A stretch of DNA of 64,000 nucleotides, from contig NC_052030.1 of NCBI RefSeq assembly GCF_015832195.1, positions 11,179,439-11,243,438 on the forward strand, written 5' to 3'. Below the pieces are notes generated by a model that ran no database searches, was not told the origin of the DNA, and saw only the letters and a program-made list of their open reading frames with translations. This document shows positions 1-13,000 of the stretch, one piece after another. Positions within the stretch are counted from its first letter, which is position 1; each line of letters starts with the position of its first letter. Position numbers and translations under genes: made by a program. This stretch comes from Motacilla alba alba. Lineage: Eukaryota; Chordata; Aves; Passeriformes; Motacillidae.

Positions 1-989
1 CCAGGAAATGTTCCATGACTTACTGCTGGAGCACCCAAAGGGAACTCTTCACATTTATGGTAGTGAGCAAATGTTTCCTTGGTTTGATTTCTATCTCTGT
101 GATCTGCACGAAGGTTTCAGGGGCTGAGCAACACAGCAAGTACCTTGTATTTTTCCTGGGTATTCAGGAACAACATTAGAATTTAGGTCCCTGAATTTGG
201 GAAAAATGATGTCCTGAGAAGCCCTGGGAGCAGTTGGCATCCAAGTGTAAGGGTGGGTTTTATTCCTGTCCCGTGTTGTTAAGACAAGATACTTCAATAG
301 AATCCAGTGCCATTTTGTTACACTGTCTCACCAAGTCTGTAGCCTGAATTTCAACACTATTAAAATGGGAAAAGCCCTCAGATTTCTGATATTGCAGCCT
401 TTGTCTGGATGTGGGATCACTGGGAATCAGTGGCCTCTCAAGCTGTTTGGTCTTTGCTGGAGCCCGAATAAGATCACGACTAAAACAAATGTGATGTCCA
501 GTTAATGCCAGTTCTTACTACACATCTCTCTAAGTCTAGAAATGCAAATCAGCTGGGGCTTGTTTGGCTGGAAGCTTTCCAGACTGCTTTTGGGATGGAC
601 AGTGGATTGCTGTGACAACTCAGCTGCATTGCAGGATAAGCAGAGTTATCTGCTGCAATCCTGATTCCTGCTGCCTTTTGTTGTTGTTGTAATGCTCAAG
701 CCACTCATATTTTTGGTTGAAAATTGTTGGATGAATTTCTGCCATCAGAGAAAATATCACTTGGGAGAAAAAGAACACTCTTTTCAATTAACAGGAGGGA
801 ATATCAAGTAAACCCAGGCCAAGTGTTTAAAATTTGGTCTGGCACATTTTCCTCGTGAAACAGAAAATCACCAGGCATTAAAGCTGCCGTGTTTTGTGTT
901 TGGGGCTCTTTTGGGGCTCTGTGGGTTGAGTTGTTGGCACATGGATTTCCAGGGAATGACCCTGTGTGTGTCCAATTGTCTCTCCAAAG
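1..989 (+). other. IFT81: IFT81 intron (3' part)
   Basis: Intronic sequence ahead of the first exon in the window. It ends in a pyrimidine-rich stretch and an AAG acceptor (tctccaaag). I see no exon, transposon or notable repeat in it. The exon before it, encoding the segment around human residue 230, is not in the window. Confidence 0.8.
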
Positions 990-1074
990 TTGTTCCACAC
1001 GGAGCAGAGGCTGCAGAGAGCCCAGGTCCAGCTGAAGGAGATGCAGCACATGGTGGCAGATTCCAAACCAGAAA
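990..1074 (+). CDS. IFT81: IFT81 exon (about residues 233-260)
   Basis: 85 nt, phase 0 start and phase 1 end. It encodes [18 protein letters not shown] then [10 protein letters not shown], matching the human segment LFHAVQRLQRVQNQLK. The acceptor is AAG, not the more common CAG, and the donor is A|gtgagt. The last base begins a serine codon completed by the next exon at 7163. It is coiled coil with regularly spaced leucines. An unrelated + frame and three minus-strand frames are also open here but are shadows. Confidence 0.93.
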
Positions 1075-4000
1075 GTGAGTAGGGCTTTTCCTCTTGCATC
1101 CTAAGTTAGTATGCTGCAAAATATGCCATAGAATGGTGTATAAATTACTTCAAAAATGATAGAATCTGACTACTTCTCAATTGAAATTTATTAAACCCAG
1201 TCATTGTCCTGCTCTTTCAAGAACATTTGCTGTTTCAGTTGCATCACACAACTGCTTTGGCAGCTCTTCTGAGTTAAAGGATTTTTCTCAGTCACCACCT
1301 CAAAGCATTGTTATTACTTTATAATTTTACTTTGATTTTTTAATGATTCTCATCTGCCACTGAACCACAAGTGGCACTAAAGGAGTATCTGCACCATCTC
1401 ACAGGGACTCGCAGTGGATTTTATAACTGTTCCTTTTTTGCAGTAGCTATCAGAGAGTTTATACAGCAAAGCTGTGTCAACAATTCTATTTCAGTTCCTG
1501 GGTTTTTTTAAGGCCAATGGAAACTCGATGGGTTCAGTTCACAGAAGCAAAGGTAACATAATAAAAAGCCAGTAAATATGTCATTTAATCATTGAGATGA
1601 AAATAAAGTTAACATATTTAATTTCCTTATCTTGAGTCCTGCTTGCAGGGGAAAAAACAAGAAGTATTTAGATGTTCCCAATCAAAGCTTGGAGTCATTA
1701 CTTAAGAAAACTTGTGTTGAAATTTTGCCCAAACAAAGACCTCAGGACTCAGCTCTGTAATTGCTTTCCCCAGTTACAAAGGCACTGCCTGTAGCAGCAA
1801 TTACAGAATGCCAACTGTGGGGTTTTTTTAATAATTGAAATTAGGTGACCACAGTGCACTGAATAGGTTCCATTTATTTTAAAAGCTTTGTTGGTCTACA
1901 AGGTAGCACAATTTATTTCATTTTGAAGATTCCCTTTGGCTGCAGTTTGGTACCTCAGCTGCCTCCTGGTATCAGCCTGCTGACAGTGCAACAGCTGGAT
2001 TTTCACTGGAAGTCAGATCCTTCCCTTTAAAGGAAACTTCCTGCATTTTTAATGCTTCAGGTGTTTTTCCTTCCTAAACAAGATAAAATGTTCAGAGTTG
2101 TTGCTAATGAGCAGAAGCTTTGTTGTTTTTCCTATGGATTTGATTACTTCACTTTATAATTAATTTTATATTTGAAAGAATGTAAAGGAACTCTGTAAGG
2201 AATGCAGCTAGCACATATTCATGAGTGTTATTAGCATGCAATTAGCATCAGCCTGATTGAGCTGTGCCCAGAGAATATGCCTTGTGGTTGGTGGGATTTT
2301 AACTTTTAGAAACATCATATTTAGAAGACTTTGTATTGTCTCATTAATTGTTATGAGCTGCTACAAAACAGCTGGAAGTGACGCTGCTGGTTCACAGAAC
2401 ACTCCTTCCCTGCTTATTCATTTCAGTCCTTCCCTGCTTATTCATTTCAGTCCTTCCCTGTTTATTAACTTCAACCTTGCCCTGTTTAATAACTTCAGTG
2501 CTACTCAGGATATTGTTTAACTAGAGCAGGATTTGCTGCTGGTGGCACTAAGTAAGATGAATTTTCATATTCTGGAGGGGTTTTTTGTGGTGTTTGTTGT
2601 GTTGAATATGAACAGTGTTTTATTAACTGGTTTGAATAACCACAGCCCAGCTCACACTTACTCTGCAAGATTGACATAATTTTGCTCTGCTGCACAAACA
2701 GAAATTGATAACATGAAGGAACAAACCAAATCACTGAATTCTTGATCCCTGTCCATTTCACAGGGCATTACTGGTTACTTTATTGGCAGAAACAGGAGGA
2801 AGTGAATGAGTAGCTTGAAAATATTGATTAAAAGAATGTGTTAAAATGATGTGTTGATGAACAGTAAAATGTGTAATTTAGAAACTTCATTAAGTTAATA
2901 TGTAGAAATAGATTTAGAACACTGAGAACTTCAAAGATACTTGTCAAAGAGGAATTGCTTTGTACAGATGCCTATTTTATTTAATTCTTGATGAAAACCA
3001 GAAATTTAGGAACCTATTACTTAAATATTCCATTTGGTATAAAAAATTAATATTTTTCTCTTCCACACAATGATCTTTTCCTGAAATTCCAAGTTTAAAT
3101 GATCTCCAACACTGCAGACCACATTACAATTAAAGTTATAGAAGTGTTTGGTAAAGGAGACTGGCTTAGGTGGAACTTTATTTCATCTTCAAAGGATTTT
3201 ATTTATTATAAAGTCACTGTCAATCGATGCAAGGTCGTGGTAAAGCACTTTTAAGATAATTTGATATCTGTGATGAGAATACAAGTCCGGTTGGTGAGAT
3301 TGATGGTGTTGCTGTAGTTGATTTTTTTTAAGGTCATTAACTCTTCTACCTCATTTTGAGTAGGGAGGCAGCAAAAATTCAATGTGGTCTCTGTTAAAAG
3401 GTTTAAAAGGAGTTTAGTGGAAGGTTTAGAGAAATGGAATGGGTGTTTGGCTTTTTTTTTTGTTTGGTATTTCCACCAGATTGCTGAAAGAAAAATAGCA
3501 AATGATCACTGGTGAAATAAAAATAAGGAAATGGCTGAATAATGAGGATACCCTTGATTCCAAGTGACCACTTGGGAAGCCAAGCTCGTGCCAACAGTGT
3601 TTATTTTAAGGACTAGCCAAATTCCAGGCTATTCCTCCAGGAATAATGTATATGCAATGCATTTCTGGCATGTGGGGCTCTTTCCTAGGAAGCGTCTGAG
3701 AAGAATTTGTGGGTCAGGTGTGGGAATGGGAGAGCTGGAGCTCCCACTGCCATGGATGAGGTGCCTTCCCTGCTTTCATTTCTGGGAGAAAATGCCACAG
3801 AAGAGTTTCTTTGCCTCGGGGTTTGGCTCTGGCACATCCAGCCCTGCAGCCCCGGGCCAATCCAGCATTCAAGAAGAGCACTGAAAGGTCAGAGAGGTTT
3901 CAAAGAGCTCTAATTATAATTATGAACATGAAAAGCAGAACTTAGAATCACAAATTCAGGAAGCTTTTGGTTTTTCAAGGATATATGGAAGGGATGATTG

Positions 4001-7000
4001 ATCTGCCAGTGTTTGCATGTCCCAGGCCTCTGCTGAAGAGAGGGAAAGTGGAAGTGATGTTTTTGGAAGCTGTGGAGGAAATAATTTCAGCCCTGTCTTT
4101 GTGGCTGCAGAAAGGGAAGGATTTGGTGCTGAAGTCTGTCCTAGGCTTGGTCATGGCCTTCCCATGTGGGATTAAACCAATGGCTGGCAGAGAGTCCATG
4201 AAATGAGTGTCCCTCTCTCTTTTCCCCCTTTTAGAAACTGAATTCCTGTTGCAAATGGTTCTGGTCCAGGATGCCCAGCTGGCAGCCTGTAGTGGGATGC
4301 TGAGCACAAAGTTAATCAAGATTTAGCTCCATTAACAGAATTGTGCAGAGAAAATTGCCTCTCTTCTACATGACTGAGCAAGCACGAATAAACTCTTTCT
4401 CCCATTCCTCTCTTTATAATAATAATAATAAAAAAATTTGAATGGAAAACATGAGGAGTGCTCTGAATAGCTCTCCACATGTAAATATGTGGTTGGCAGA
4501 AGCTTGCTAAAATAACCTGAGGGCACAGAGCCAGATTTCTGTGCTGCTTACGTGTGTAGATTTTGTAACCATAAGTCAATGTTGAAACATTAAAAACAGA
4601 ACTTATATGTGTAATGGAAAGATCTGAGGCATGCTGGCCTTTTTTCCTCTCTAGCCTGGGAATTTCAAAAGAATACTTTTCACTGAAAAAAAACAAAACA
4701 AAACAAAACAAAACAGGAGCTGTCCTGTGTTTTGGTTTTTAAGGTTCTGTTAAGCAGCAGAAGTAGCTCCTAGGTAGTTACTTCTCCATGTGTTGAGTTG
4801 TACAGGAGGAAAAATATATCCAATGTATTCAGGAAAGAAGTGATATTACTCATGAGGGATGTTGACATCATGTCTTTCCCCATCAAGAAATCAAGTTTTA
4901 ACTCGTTTTGTTTCTTCATGAGGACTCAGCACAAGACAGAACCACTCAGGGGGTAACAGGACTTGGTAGCAGCTCTGAGGTTGTTTGAGAAATAAATCAG
5001 ATTGTGATCAAGGTTATATCCCATGAAGTCAAAAGGTCTCTGCTCTTATCAAAGCTCTTGTTGTTCTTTGCTAAGTTTCTTGTCGTATCTACAACAAATC
5101 ATTTAAGCATGTACATTTTTATCAGAAAACTGAAGTAGTACAAGAAGTGAAGCATAGGTTATACATGCAGGTTTCTTTGCTGCTAAAAACCTCAAGAAAT
5201 TGATTTAATTAAAATATTAATATTTCATGTCAGAGTAATGTAATTGATATCAGATTGATTTCCACACCAGAGATCTTGGTTGTAGATATCAGACTGGGAG
5301 GGGTGCTCCAGTCAGTCCTGAGGTGACCGTTCAGCTCACAGGGTGCGTGGGAAGCAGCTTTGCTGCATTTGCAGAGGTGGGAGATTTCTAGTGACACATT
5401 AAGATGTGGTCCCTGCTGCCCAGCTCAGTCATGGGCTGAGGAGGATTGGAATTGAGTTCTTCTGGAGGAAAGGAGTGGGAAATCTCTCCCAGAAAGTCCC
5501 AGTGTGTTCCCCAGGGTGCAGCTGCAGTGCCAAGTGCACGGTGGCAGAGGAACTCCACTCTCCCACTCCAGAACCAGCCTGGGGGCTCTTTGTTTGATAA
5601 ATGGCCCCTCCACGAAGGGGAGGAGGTCCTGTGGATGTGTTGCTTTCCATAAACACAGAAATCAACAAACTGGGAAAGAGGAACTCCCACTCATTTTTAG
5701 TCTGTGTTTTCTTCATTGGCAGCGCTGCTTTCCCCAGGGCCTGTTTTTTCTCCCAGTTCTTGAGGTTTTCTCAAGAGCTCATGGCTTATTTCCTTCTGGC
5801 AGCTCTCCTGTCAGAGTGGGCTGGGAGCAGGGCTCAGGAGGATCTCTCAGGACACTGATTTAGAGGTAAATAGCAGCAGGAAAAACGGGGCCCCCTTTTC
5901 CTGGGCTCTTTCACTTTGTTCTGACCTTTCCCTTTGGCAGTCAGGCTTCTTAGCCTGAGAACCAAGAGCTGTTTTCATCTACATCCTTTCCCATCTCTGT
6001 TTCAGCAGCATCAGCTGCACTTTTATATCTCTGTGCTCAACTTCTGTCTGCTTGTGCAGAAAGAGATGGAGATTGTGAACTTCTTGTTTTCCTTGGCATG
6101 TCATCACAATTCCATCTTCTCCCTAATATGGAGAGAACCAAAATCCCAAGCATAACAAGTTGTTTGAAAACCAAAAAGAACTCTGGATCACCTAGATCAT
6201 GAAAAATACTCTGAAATACCCGTTCCCACTCTCATCTGACATGCAGCTTCTGAATCTTGTAGTCCTTGGCACAGGAATTGTAGTTCTTGTAGTCCTTGTC
6301 TCTGAGGAATTATTGCACTGAACTGCCTGTTGTCAGTGGAGACTGTGCAGTGTCATTTAAATAGATGTTTCCTTTTATTCTGTTGCATTTTTCTATCTGT
6401 GAATTGTTCTTATCTTGGGTTTATTTATAAATGATCTGTTAAGAAGCCTGAATTACTCTGCCTAGAAAGAGCCAAGCCTTCCTGAGCCTGGTAAGGTGTA
6501 GGTGCATCAGGCTGGTCCAGCAAAGCTCATAAATGGGGTTGCTTTTTTCTATTAGATTGTTATTTTCTGCATTCTCAGTCTATAAACTGTCCTGAGATTA
6601 AATGTTTGTTCTTTCAAGAAGAAATCTTTACAGGGAGGCAATCTGTGTTCCAGCAATGTAAAAGACCCTTAAAGTAGGCATATTAAACTTTGCCCATTTT
6701 AAAGCCTTTTTAAATGCCAGACAGAAAAAAAAAGTTTTATTTTAAGCATGAATCTCCAAGGATATAATAAATCTATCAACGAGCTAGGCCAAATTAAGAT
6801 TTTTCTACAGATAAAGGTTCAATGGCTGTTTATATCAGCAGTGTGTGTTGAATGCTGTATCTGACTCAGCTGGAGTTTCCTGTGAGATGGGCTTTACTTG
6901 TTATTAATGAGAAGAATCTCTCAAGGAGCTGATAGTTACATGTTCAAGATAGAGGTGCATAATAAATCCTCTTATATTGTTTAAGATCCAGATTAAAAAT

Positions 7001-10000
7001 TTAAATCAAGTAACTCCCCCTTTCTCTGAGCACTGGAGACTCAAATGTTATGCTGTTGTTATTGTAATCAGCTGCTAAATACTTTAATGTGTTGGGGAAA
7101 TCAAACTTAATTATCTGCTACATTGCTTTTATAGACACTCACTGATTTAATTTGTTTTTAAGGTTTAATGAAGAAACTAGAAGAGGAGATAAATTTCAAT
7201 TCCTACCTGGTAAATGAAAAAATACCCAGAGAGATGGAAAGTAAAAAGACTTCAGTGTATTTCTTACAGAAGGTGGTTGCAGAGCCAGCCATGACTCAAA
7301 CTGATCTCACTGCCGTGGAAAGTGAGGTGAGGGACCAAGGTCGCCCTGCTTTTGTGTTCTCTAGCATGGTCTGAGCTGCCTGGACTCTGCAATGTTCTTA
7401 TCCTTGCTTCATATTCCAGAGGAAGTGTTTCATTCCCAAAGCAGCCTCCCTTCAGTTGTAAAACCAAAGGCATATCTCAGTACCTAAGTGCAAACTCTCT
7501 GAGAAGGTGTTTTTAAATACCCACAAAAGAGACAGGAATAAACCAACCCCAAACCAAACCCCAAAGCCAAGCACATCCTCAGGTGCTATTGAGGAAATTG
7601 TGTTAATCCAGCACCAAAGGGCTGATTTTAATTCTCTTCAGGTTTCATTTGTTGGAAACTCTCTCTGCCATCCAGGGGGTTTATCCCAACACAACAGCAT
7701 TCCTTGAGGGATGTGTCCTCACAAGATGATGCCTTAATCCACGTGCCATGGCTCAGAACTCCTCAGAGTTTGGAAGAGCCCTGCATTGTTTGATTTAGCT
7801 TTTAAGAACAAAGAAAATTGAGGCATCAAATACTTGATTTACCTTTCCAGGTTTTTCATAAGTTTAAAGCAAATAATCTTAGAAAAACCCTTATTTGTCA
7901 GATATATCCAGAATGTGCAGAGGGGTTTGTTGCCACACAAGTACATTTATATATTAATTCAATGAAGTTTTCCTATTTGCATAATCCTAAATGAAAGATT
8001 AAATACAAAATGTAATGTCCTAGAAGAATTTAGCGGAATGCTTATTATTAGTATTTCTATTGATGATAATGATGAAGATTTACACCAATGTTAGAGGGAA
8101 GCAGAGCAGTTTCTTACCAGCTGGTGTTTAATACCCCTGGGATTTCCAACTCAGGCTTTGCCATGAAATGGAGATAATGAGGAAACAGAGTATCCATCTT
8201 AAGGGATGACAGCATTAATAAATGGCAGATTAGGGCTGAAATAATAAACCAGCTCTGTGATTCAGCCTCTGCTTTCCTAGATTAGTTCCTCTAATCAAAA
8301 CAATATTTGTGGCTGCAGTTATGTCTTTCAGGCATGCTTGAAACTCTGGGGTTTTTTCACATTTCTTTTCCAAGAGTGTTGTTGAGTTTATCCTAATACT
8401 TTAAAAAGCTTCAAATTTTTCCCTCTTTCTCCATGATGTAACCTTTGATTTGTTATATTTTTGAAGTATCTTCTTCTTGAAAGATAATAAAAACATGTCA
8501 TACACTTGGCTGTAGTCACAGCATGGCCTTAGGCAGCTTTTTTTTTTTCCTTAAGTAGGCTTTTTATTATCTCAGTGCCTTAAAAAGGAGCTGAAGTGCA
8601 CCAAGCATGCTTCCACCATGCATTTTATAATATAAACCCAGGAATTTATTCACAGAAGGGAATTCTGATGCCATTTTCAAATTCAAGCCTGTTCTACCAC
8701 TAATAGCATAGAATTCACAGGAGAGCTGGTTTTTTCCCCAGGTGTTGGAGTATTTTTAGTCCTATTAAGCAATTTATTTGAGATTCTCAGTTTTCCAAGC
8801 ACACGGATGTTGCTCCCAGAACGTGCAGGGTGATGCCCAGCACTGTTCCTGTGTTCTGCTCTGACTCCCTGGGATTGCAGCACATGCTCACACTGCTCCC
8901 TTAGCAGCAGCAGAGCATTAAAGGAAGGTTGCTGTGGCTGTATTCCGTGGCTGGTGGGAGTCCCAGCGCCCTGGAATCTGCACTCTGGTGTGGCTGAGAG
9001 CTCCAGAAACTTTGGCTGGAATGGAGCTCAGCAGTTTGGCACTAAGGACAACCAAGTGCATCTTGTGGCAGGAGGAGAAGGCACCACAGACCTGGAGCAG
9101 GATGGTCTGTGACTCTACAAAGTGTTGATGAAATCTTTATCACTTAACCTTTATTTGCTTCCCTTTGAACTGTTAAATGGTTGAATGAAAGGGAATTTTA
9201 GTTCATGTCAATAAAATTACCTTTTTCACTCAGTATGTGGCAGTTTCTTTTTTCTGTACCATCTCACTGCATTTTCTCTCCACATGCACCAGTTTACTTC
9301 ATTTTCAGGGCCAACGTCATGGTTCTGCCTTATCATAAAGGCACAGAACTGAAATCCAAAACCAGCCTCTTCCTGGCCAATACTTAATGACTCACAGAGC
9401 TTTTTGGGTCTGTTTCTCTGTTTTAAAAAAAGGAACTGGCTGGATTGTAAATCTGGCATGCAAAGCATTTAATTCTTGGAGAAGACAAAGACACCAGGCT
9501 CTGTTTCCTTAGTTTTCCTCTCTGTCTTGCAGATAGAGGAAGTCAGTGCAGAAATTAATCAGCTGATTGAAAAAAGGATCATCACCTATGAGCCCACTGA
9601 TAGTAAATTCTCCATGTATCGCCAGCAGGTAAGAAGGAACAAAATGTATTTTAAGCAGAAGCAGGAGAAAAATATCAGTCTCTGATTGGTTTACATGCTG
9701 ATTTTTTCCTTTGGTTTATCTAGCATCATCAGTAGAAATTCATAATAATGGAGGTCGGAAGGAAAATGAAGAGTGTTGAACATACGTATGTTTAGGGCTG
9801 AGTCAAAGTTGCTTTTAGTCTGTCAGTGAATGTTTTGACTGCTGTCCTTGCAGCACAGCAGTTCTGGAAGGGGCGTTTTGGAGGAGCTCTTTTGGTAAAG
9901 TTCCAGCTGTGGATGGATTCTTAGGAGGCAGCATGGGGCTGCCTGCTGCAGCTCTGTCCCTTCCTTAGGTTTGACCAAATGCCATTTTTCTGCTTTGCAT

Positions 10001-13000
10001 CTCTTAAGAAGGAATTCTTTGATTTCTCATCCTGAGGCTGTACAATTATCCTGCTATAAAATAGGCTGTCTGGTCCAGTCTTAGTAAATGCCCAAGTTAT
10101 AAAAAGGATTGATGAACTCAGAGATTTTCAGAGCTTATGCAGGAACCTGAGTGATTCCTTTTCCAGGCTACCTGCACCTCTGCTGATTTTATGGAGGATC
10201 TTCAGTGTGATGCTTTTGGTGATGGCTTGAAAGATCAAAGGGCTGAAGTAAAATGTACCAGTGGGAGGGAAAAAATATGGATAAGATATGTATTGCAGCT
10301 CAGTCACCAATGCAAAGTGAAACTCTGTTGTATTTTGGATGAGATGAGATGAGATGAGATGAGATGCTCTTCCTGAGAGAGAATCCTGCTCTGGAATGTG
10401 CTGGGATCAAGGAGGGTCCACCTCAGGAGCTGAGGTTGCTGCTGGGAGCTCAGAGCCTGGGGAGCTCTTTGCTTGCTTCTGCCAGGGCCTGGGTTCTGTT
10501 TCACAAAATAATCAGCTCTGTTGTCCCCTGGTTTGTCACCACAGCCACCTTGTGCAGCAGAGAGCTGAGCTCCCACCCCAGCACAATTCTGTTGGAGATT
10601 TATTTAGGGAGAAAGCTGGTCCTCTCAGCTGAGTGTGAGAAAGCTGTGTTTTGGCTTCATTTTTTTGTAAGTTTTCCCTTTCACATGAAGAAACCAGCCA
10701 TGCCTCAAATCCCTGTACCTGCATCTAAATGAATGTTTTGTGTTATTTTAGAGTAGTTTTCAACAGGATACAGAAAAAAGCTTTTAAAAAAAATCCTTGA
10801 ACTAATGTATACTTATGTTGCCAAATCTGTTCTGGTCAAAACTCAGGTACTATTAAATATTCAGTCTTGTATAAAATACTACTTTTAAGTGTTTTATCTT
10901 CTAGACTAAGAAAAAAAATAATCTTTAATCTACACTATTTCTGTACTTTATTGCTTTATTCATCATCTTCTAGCTATTTGCCAAGATTTAGTGGCTCAGT
11001 TCTGCTTTAGTGTAACATATTTCTGTAGGCTGGAGTAGGTTGGAGTTATAAAAATCTGTATTATGACATTTGTGAAATCTTGGATAACTTTCTAGTTAAG
11101 CCATGTTGGTGTATCTTACATATGCACCAAGAGGGACTAAGCAGAAGAAATGGAGCAGCTAAAATGCCTGCCTTTTTCCTCAATGAAAAAGAAAAAATGA
11201 GCTGAAGAAATGTAAATCTAAAATGTAAAATACATCAGCCTGAGTCTGGGCAAAAAGGCTGTGCTGGAAACCTCATCCATTCTGGAGAAAGTTGAGATGC
11301 TGCAGCCAACTTCAATGAGGTTGTGGTTTAACCTGCTGTATATAATTTATACATTTTATCTAAAAATCATTTCTCTCCTGATTAAACAAGGCAATTTTTA
11401 CGTTAATGATCTTGCAGGCTTCTATAATTTCCCGGAAAAAAGAAGCCAAGGCAGAAGAGCTTCAGGCTGCCAAGGAGGAGATGTCCAGCCTGGAGAAGCA
11501 GGTGGAGCAGAAGAACAGTCAGGCCCATGAGCTGGGAGGCTCTGAAGTCCTGACTGAGGATGAGGTAGGGATTTGTAGCTATTTTCAAATGATTAATTTC
11601 TCTTATTCACACTGTGCCTAATCCATTGCAAGGTGTACAAGGACTCAGTGTTGGGCTGGATGAACATTCCAGCCAGATAACGGCAATGTCATCACAGTGG
11701 TGTGATGGTGAATAACTAACCATAAAGGTCAATATGATTATAAATAATGTAAAAAGTCTGTATGATTATAAAGCACAATACCAGTGATTATCAGAGATGC
11801 AATTAGTCCTGTGGGATTTATTACCCACAAAAGTTTTTACTTAAAACCCAAATTTCCCAGACCCTCCTGAGGTTCAGCTGTGACACTGACTTTGGCTGGC
11901 GCAGACAGTGTGGCCCAGGCACAGTGAGATTTGCAGCTGTACTTCTCAAAGCAGCTTCTTCTGCTTCAGAAGTTTGCAAAGAATAAAGGAGCTGCACTTT
12001 GGTACTGGTTTGCCAGCTAAATAAATTGACTTTTCTTCAGCCAGTAATTTTTTCCCAGTTGGGAAGAATCCTGCTAAGGGAACTTACAAGCAGAGTCACT
12101 AAACTAAAGAGAATTTTATCTGCACCATTCTCTGAGTTAATATCATTCTCTCATGTATTGTCTTTGCACTGCCATCATTTAGTCAGAAGCACACACTCTT
12201 TGCTTGCCTGTTCTTTGTTTTTGTGCTTTTTTTACATACTGCTAAATACAGGGAACGCCCTTTTTAGAAGGAACTCCCTTCCTAATCCCATAGGATGTGG
12301 CTGCTCCACAAAATCAGTTCCTTTTAAAGGAGTCTGAAAGTGTGGATGAAGAGTTCAGGTGGGAGCAGTGGCACAGAGATGTGGAAATTGGTTTGAAGAT
12401 GAAGATGTTGGATTCTTTCCCCATTACACACTGTACCCTTTCCCTTGGTAGCAATAATGAGGAACCCACTGCATTAGATTGCTCTCCACTCCAAGGTTTT
12501 CAGCTCCAGTGGGCACATTGCTGGAGTCTTTGACAAATTTTTAAGCAAAAATTAAAGCAGAAAGCTGACAATTTGTGGTTTGTGACATGTGATGGGAAGA
12601 AGTGTTTAATTAATCAACAAGAATGTATTACCAAGACAGCAGCATATGTTTTACATTATCTGCACAGGCACTGTAAGGTAAGAAATAATTGTGCCTATTC
12701 TTCAGGAGACAAGAAACTGATCCATAGAAATTTGAGGAGAACTGGGTAGGAAGGAAATCTCACAACATTGTGAAAGGCTTAGTAATGAAAAACTCAAGGT
12801 AACTGTCTGACACAAGGAAGTGGCTCAAGACAGAAAAAGGACAAGATCTGTTTTGGACATGACCTGCATCCCTTTTGTTCAAATACATTCTGCTTTTGAT
12901 TTTTAAAATATTTTCAAGTCTTCATTTTGCAGAGAGAAGGATAAATGAACAATTTGGAAAAAAAACACTGGCTTAAAATCCAAAGTGTTTGTCTTTTCAG

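Larger units (their letters stand above)
1075..7162 (+). other. IFT81: IFT81 intron, 6.1 kb
   Basis: Donor gtgagt at 1075, acceptor tttttaag at 7162. It is AT-rich with no coding exon that I can support. It holds a four-copy 24-bp tandem repeat near 2403, an ATT-type run near 4418 and a CAAAA run near 4690. The short open frames around 3564-4206 and 5388-5863 show no family resemblance and no splice logic. Confidence 0.85.
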
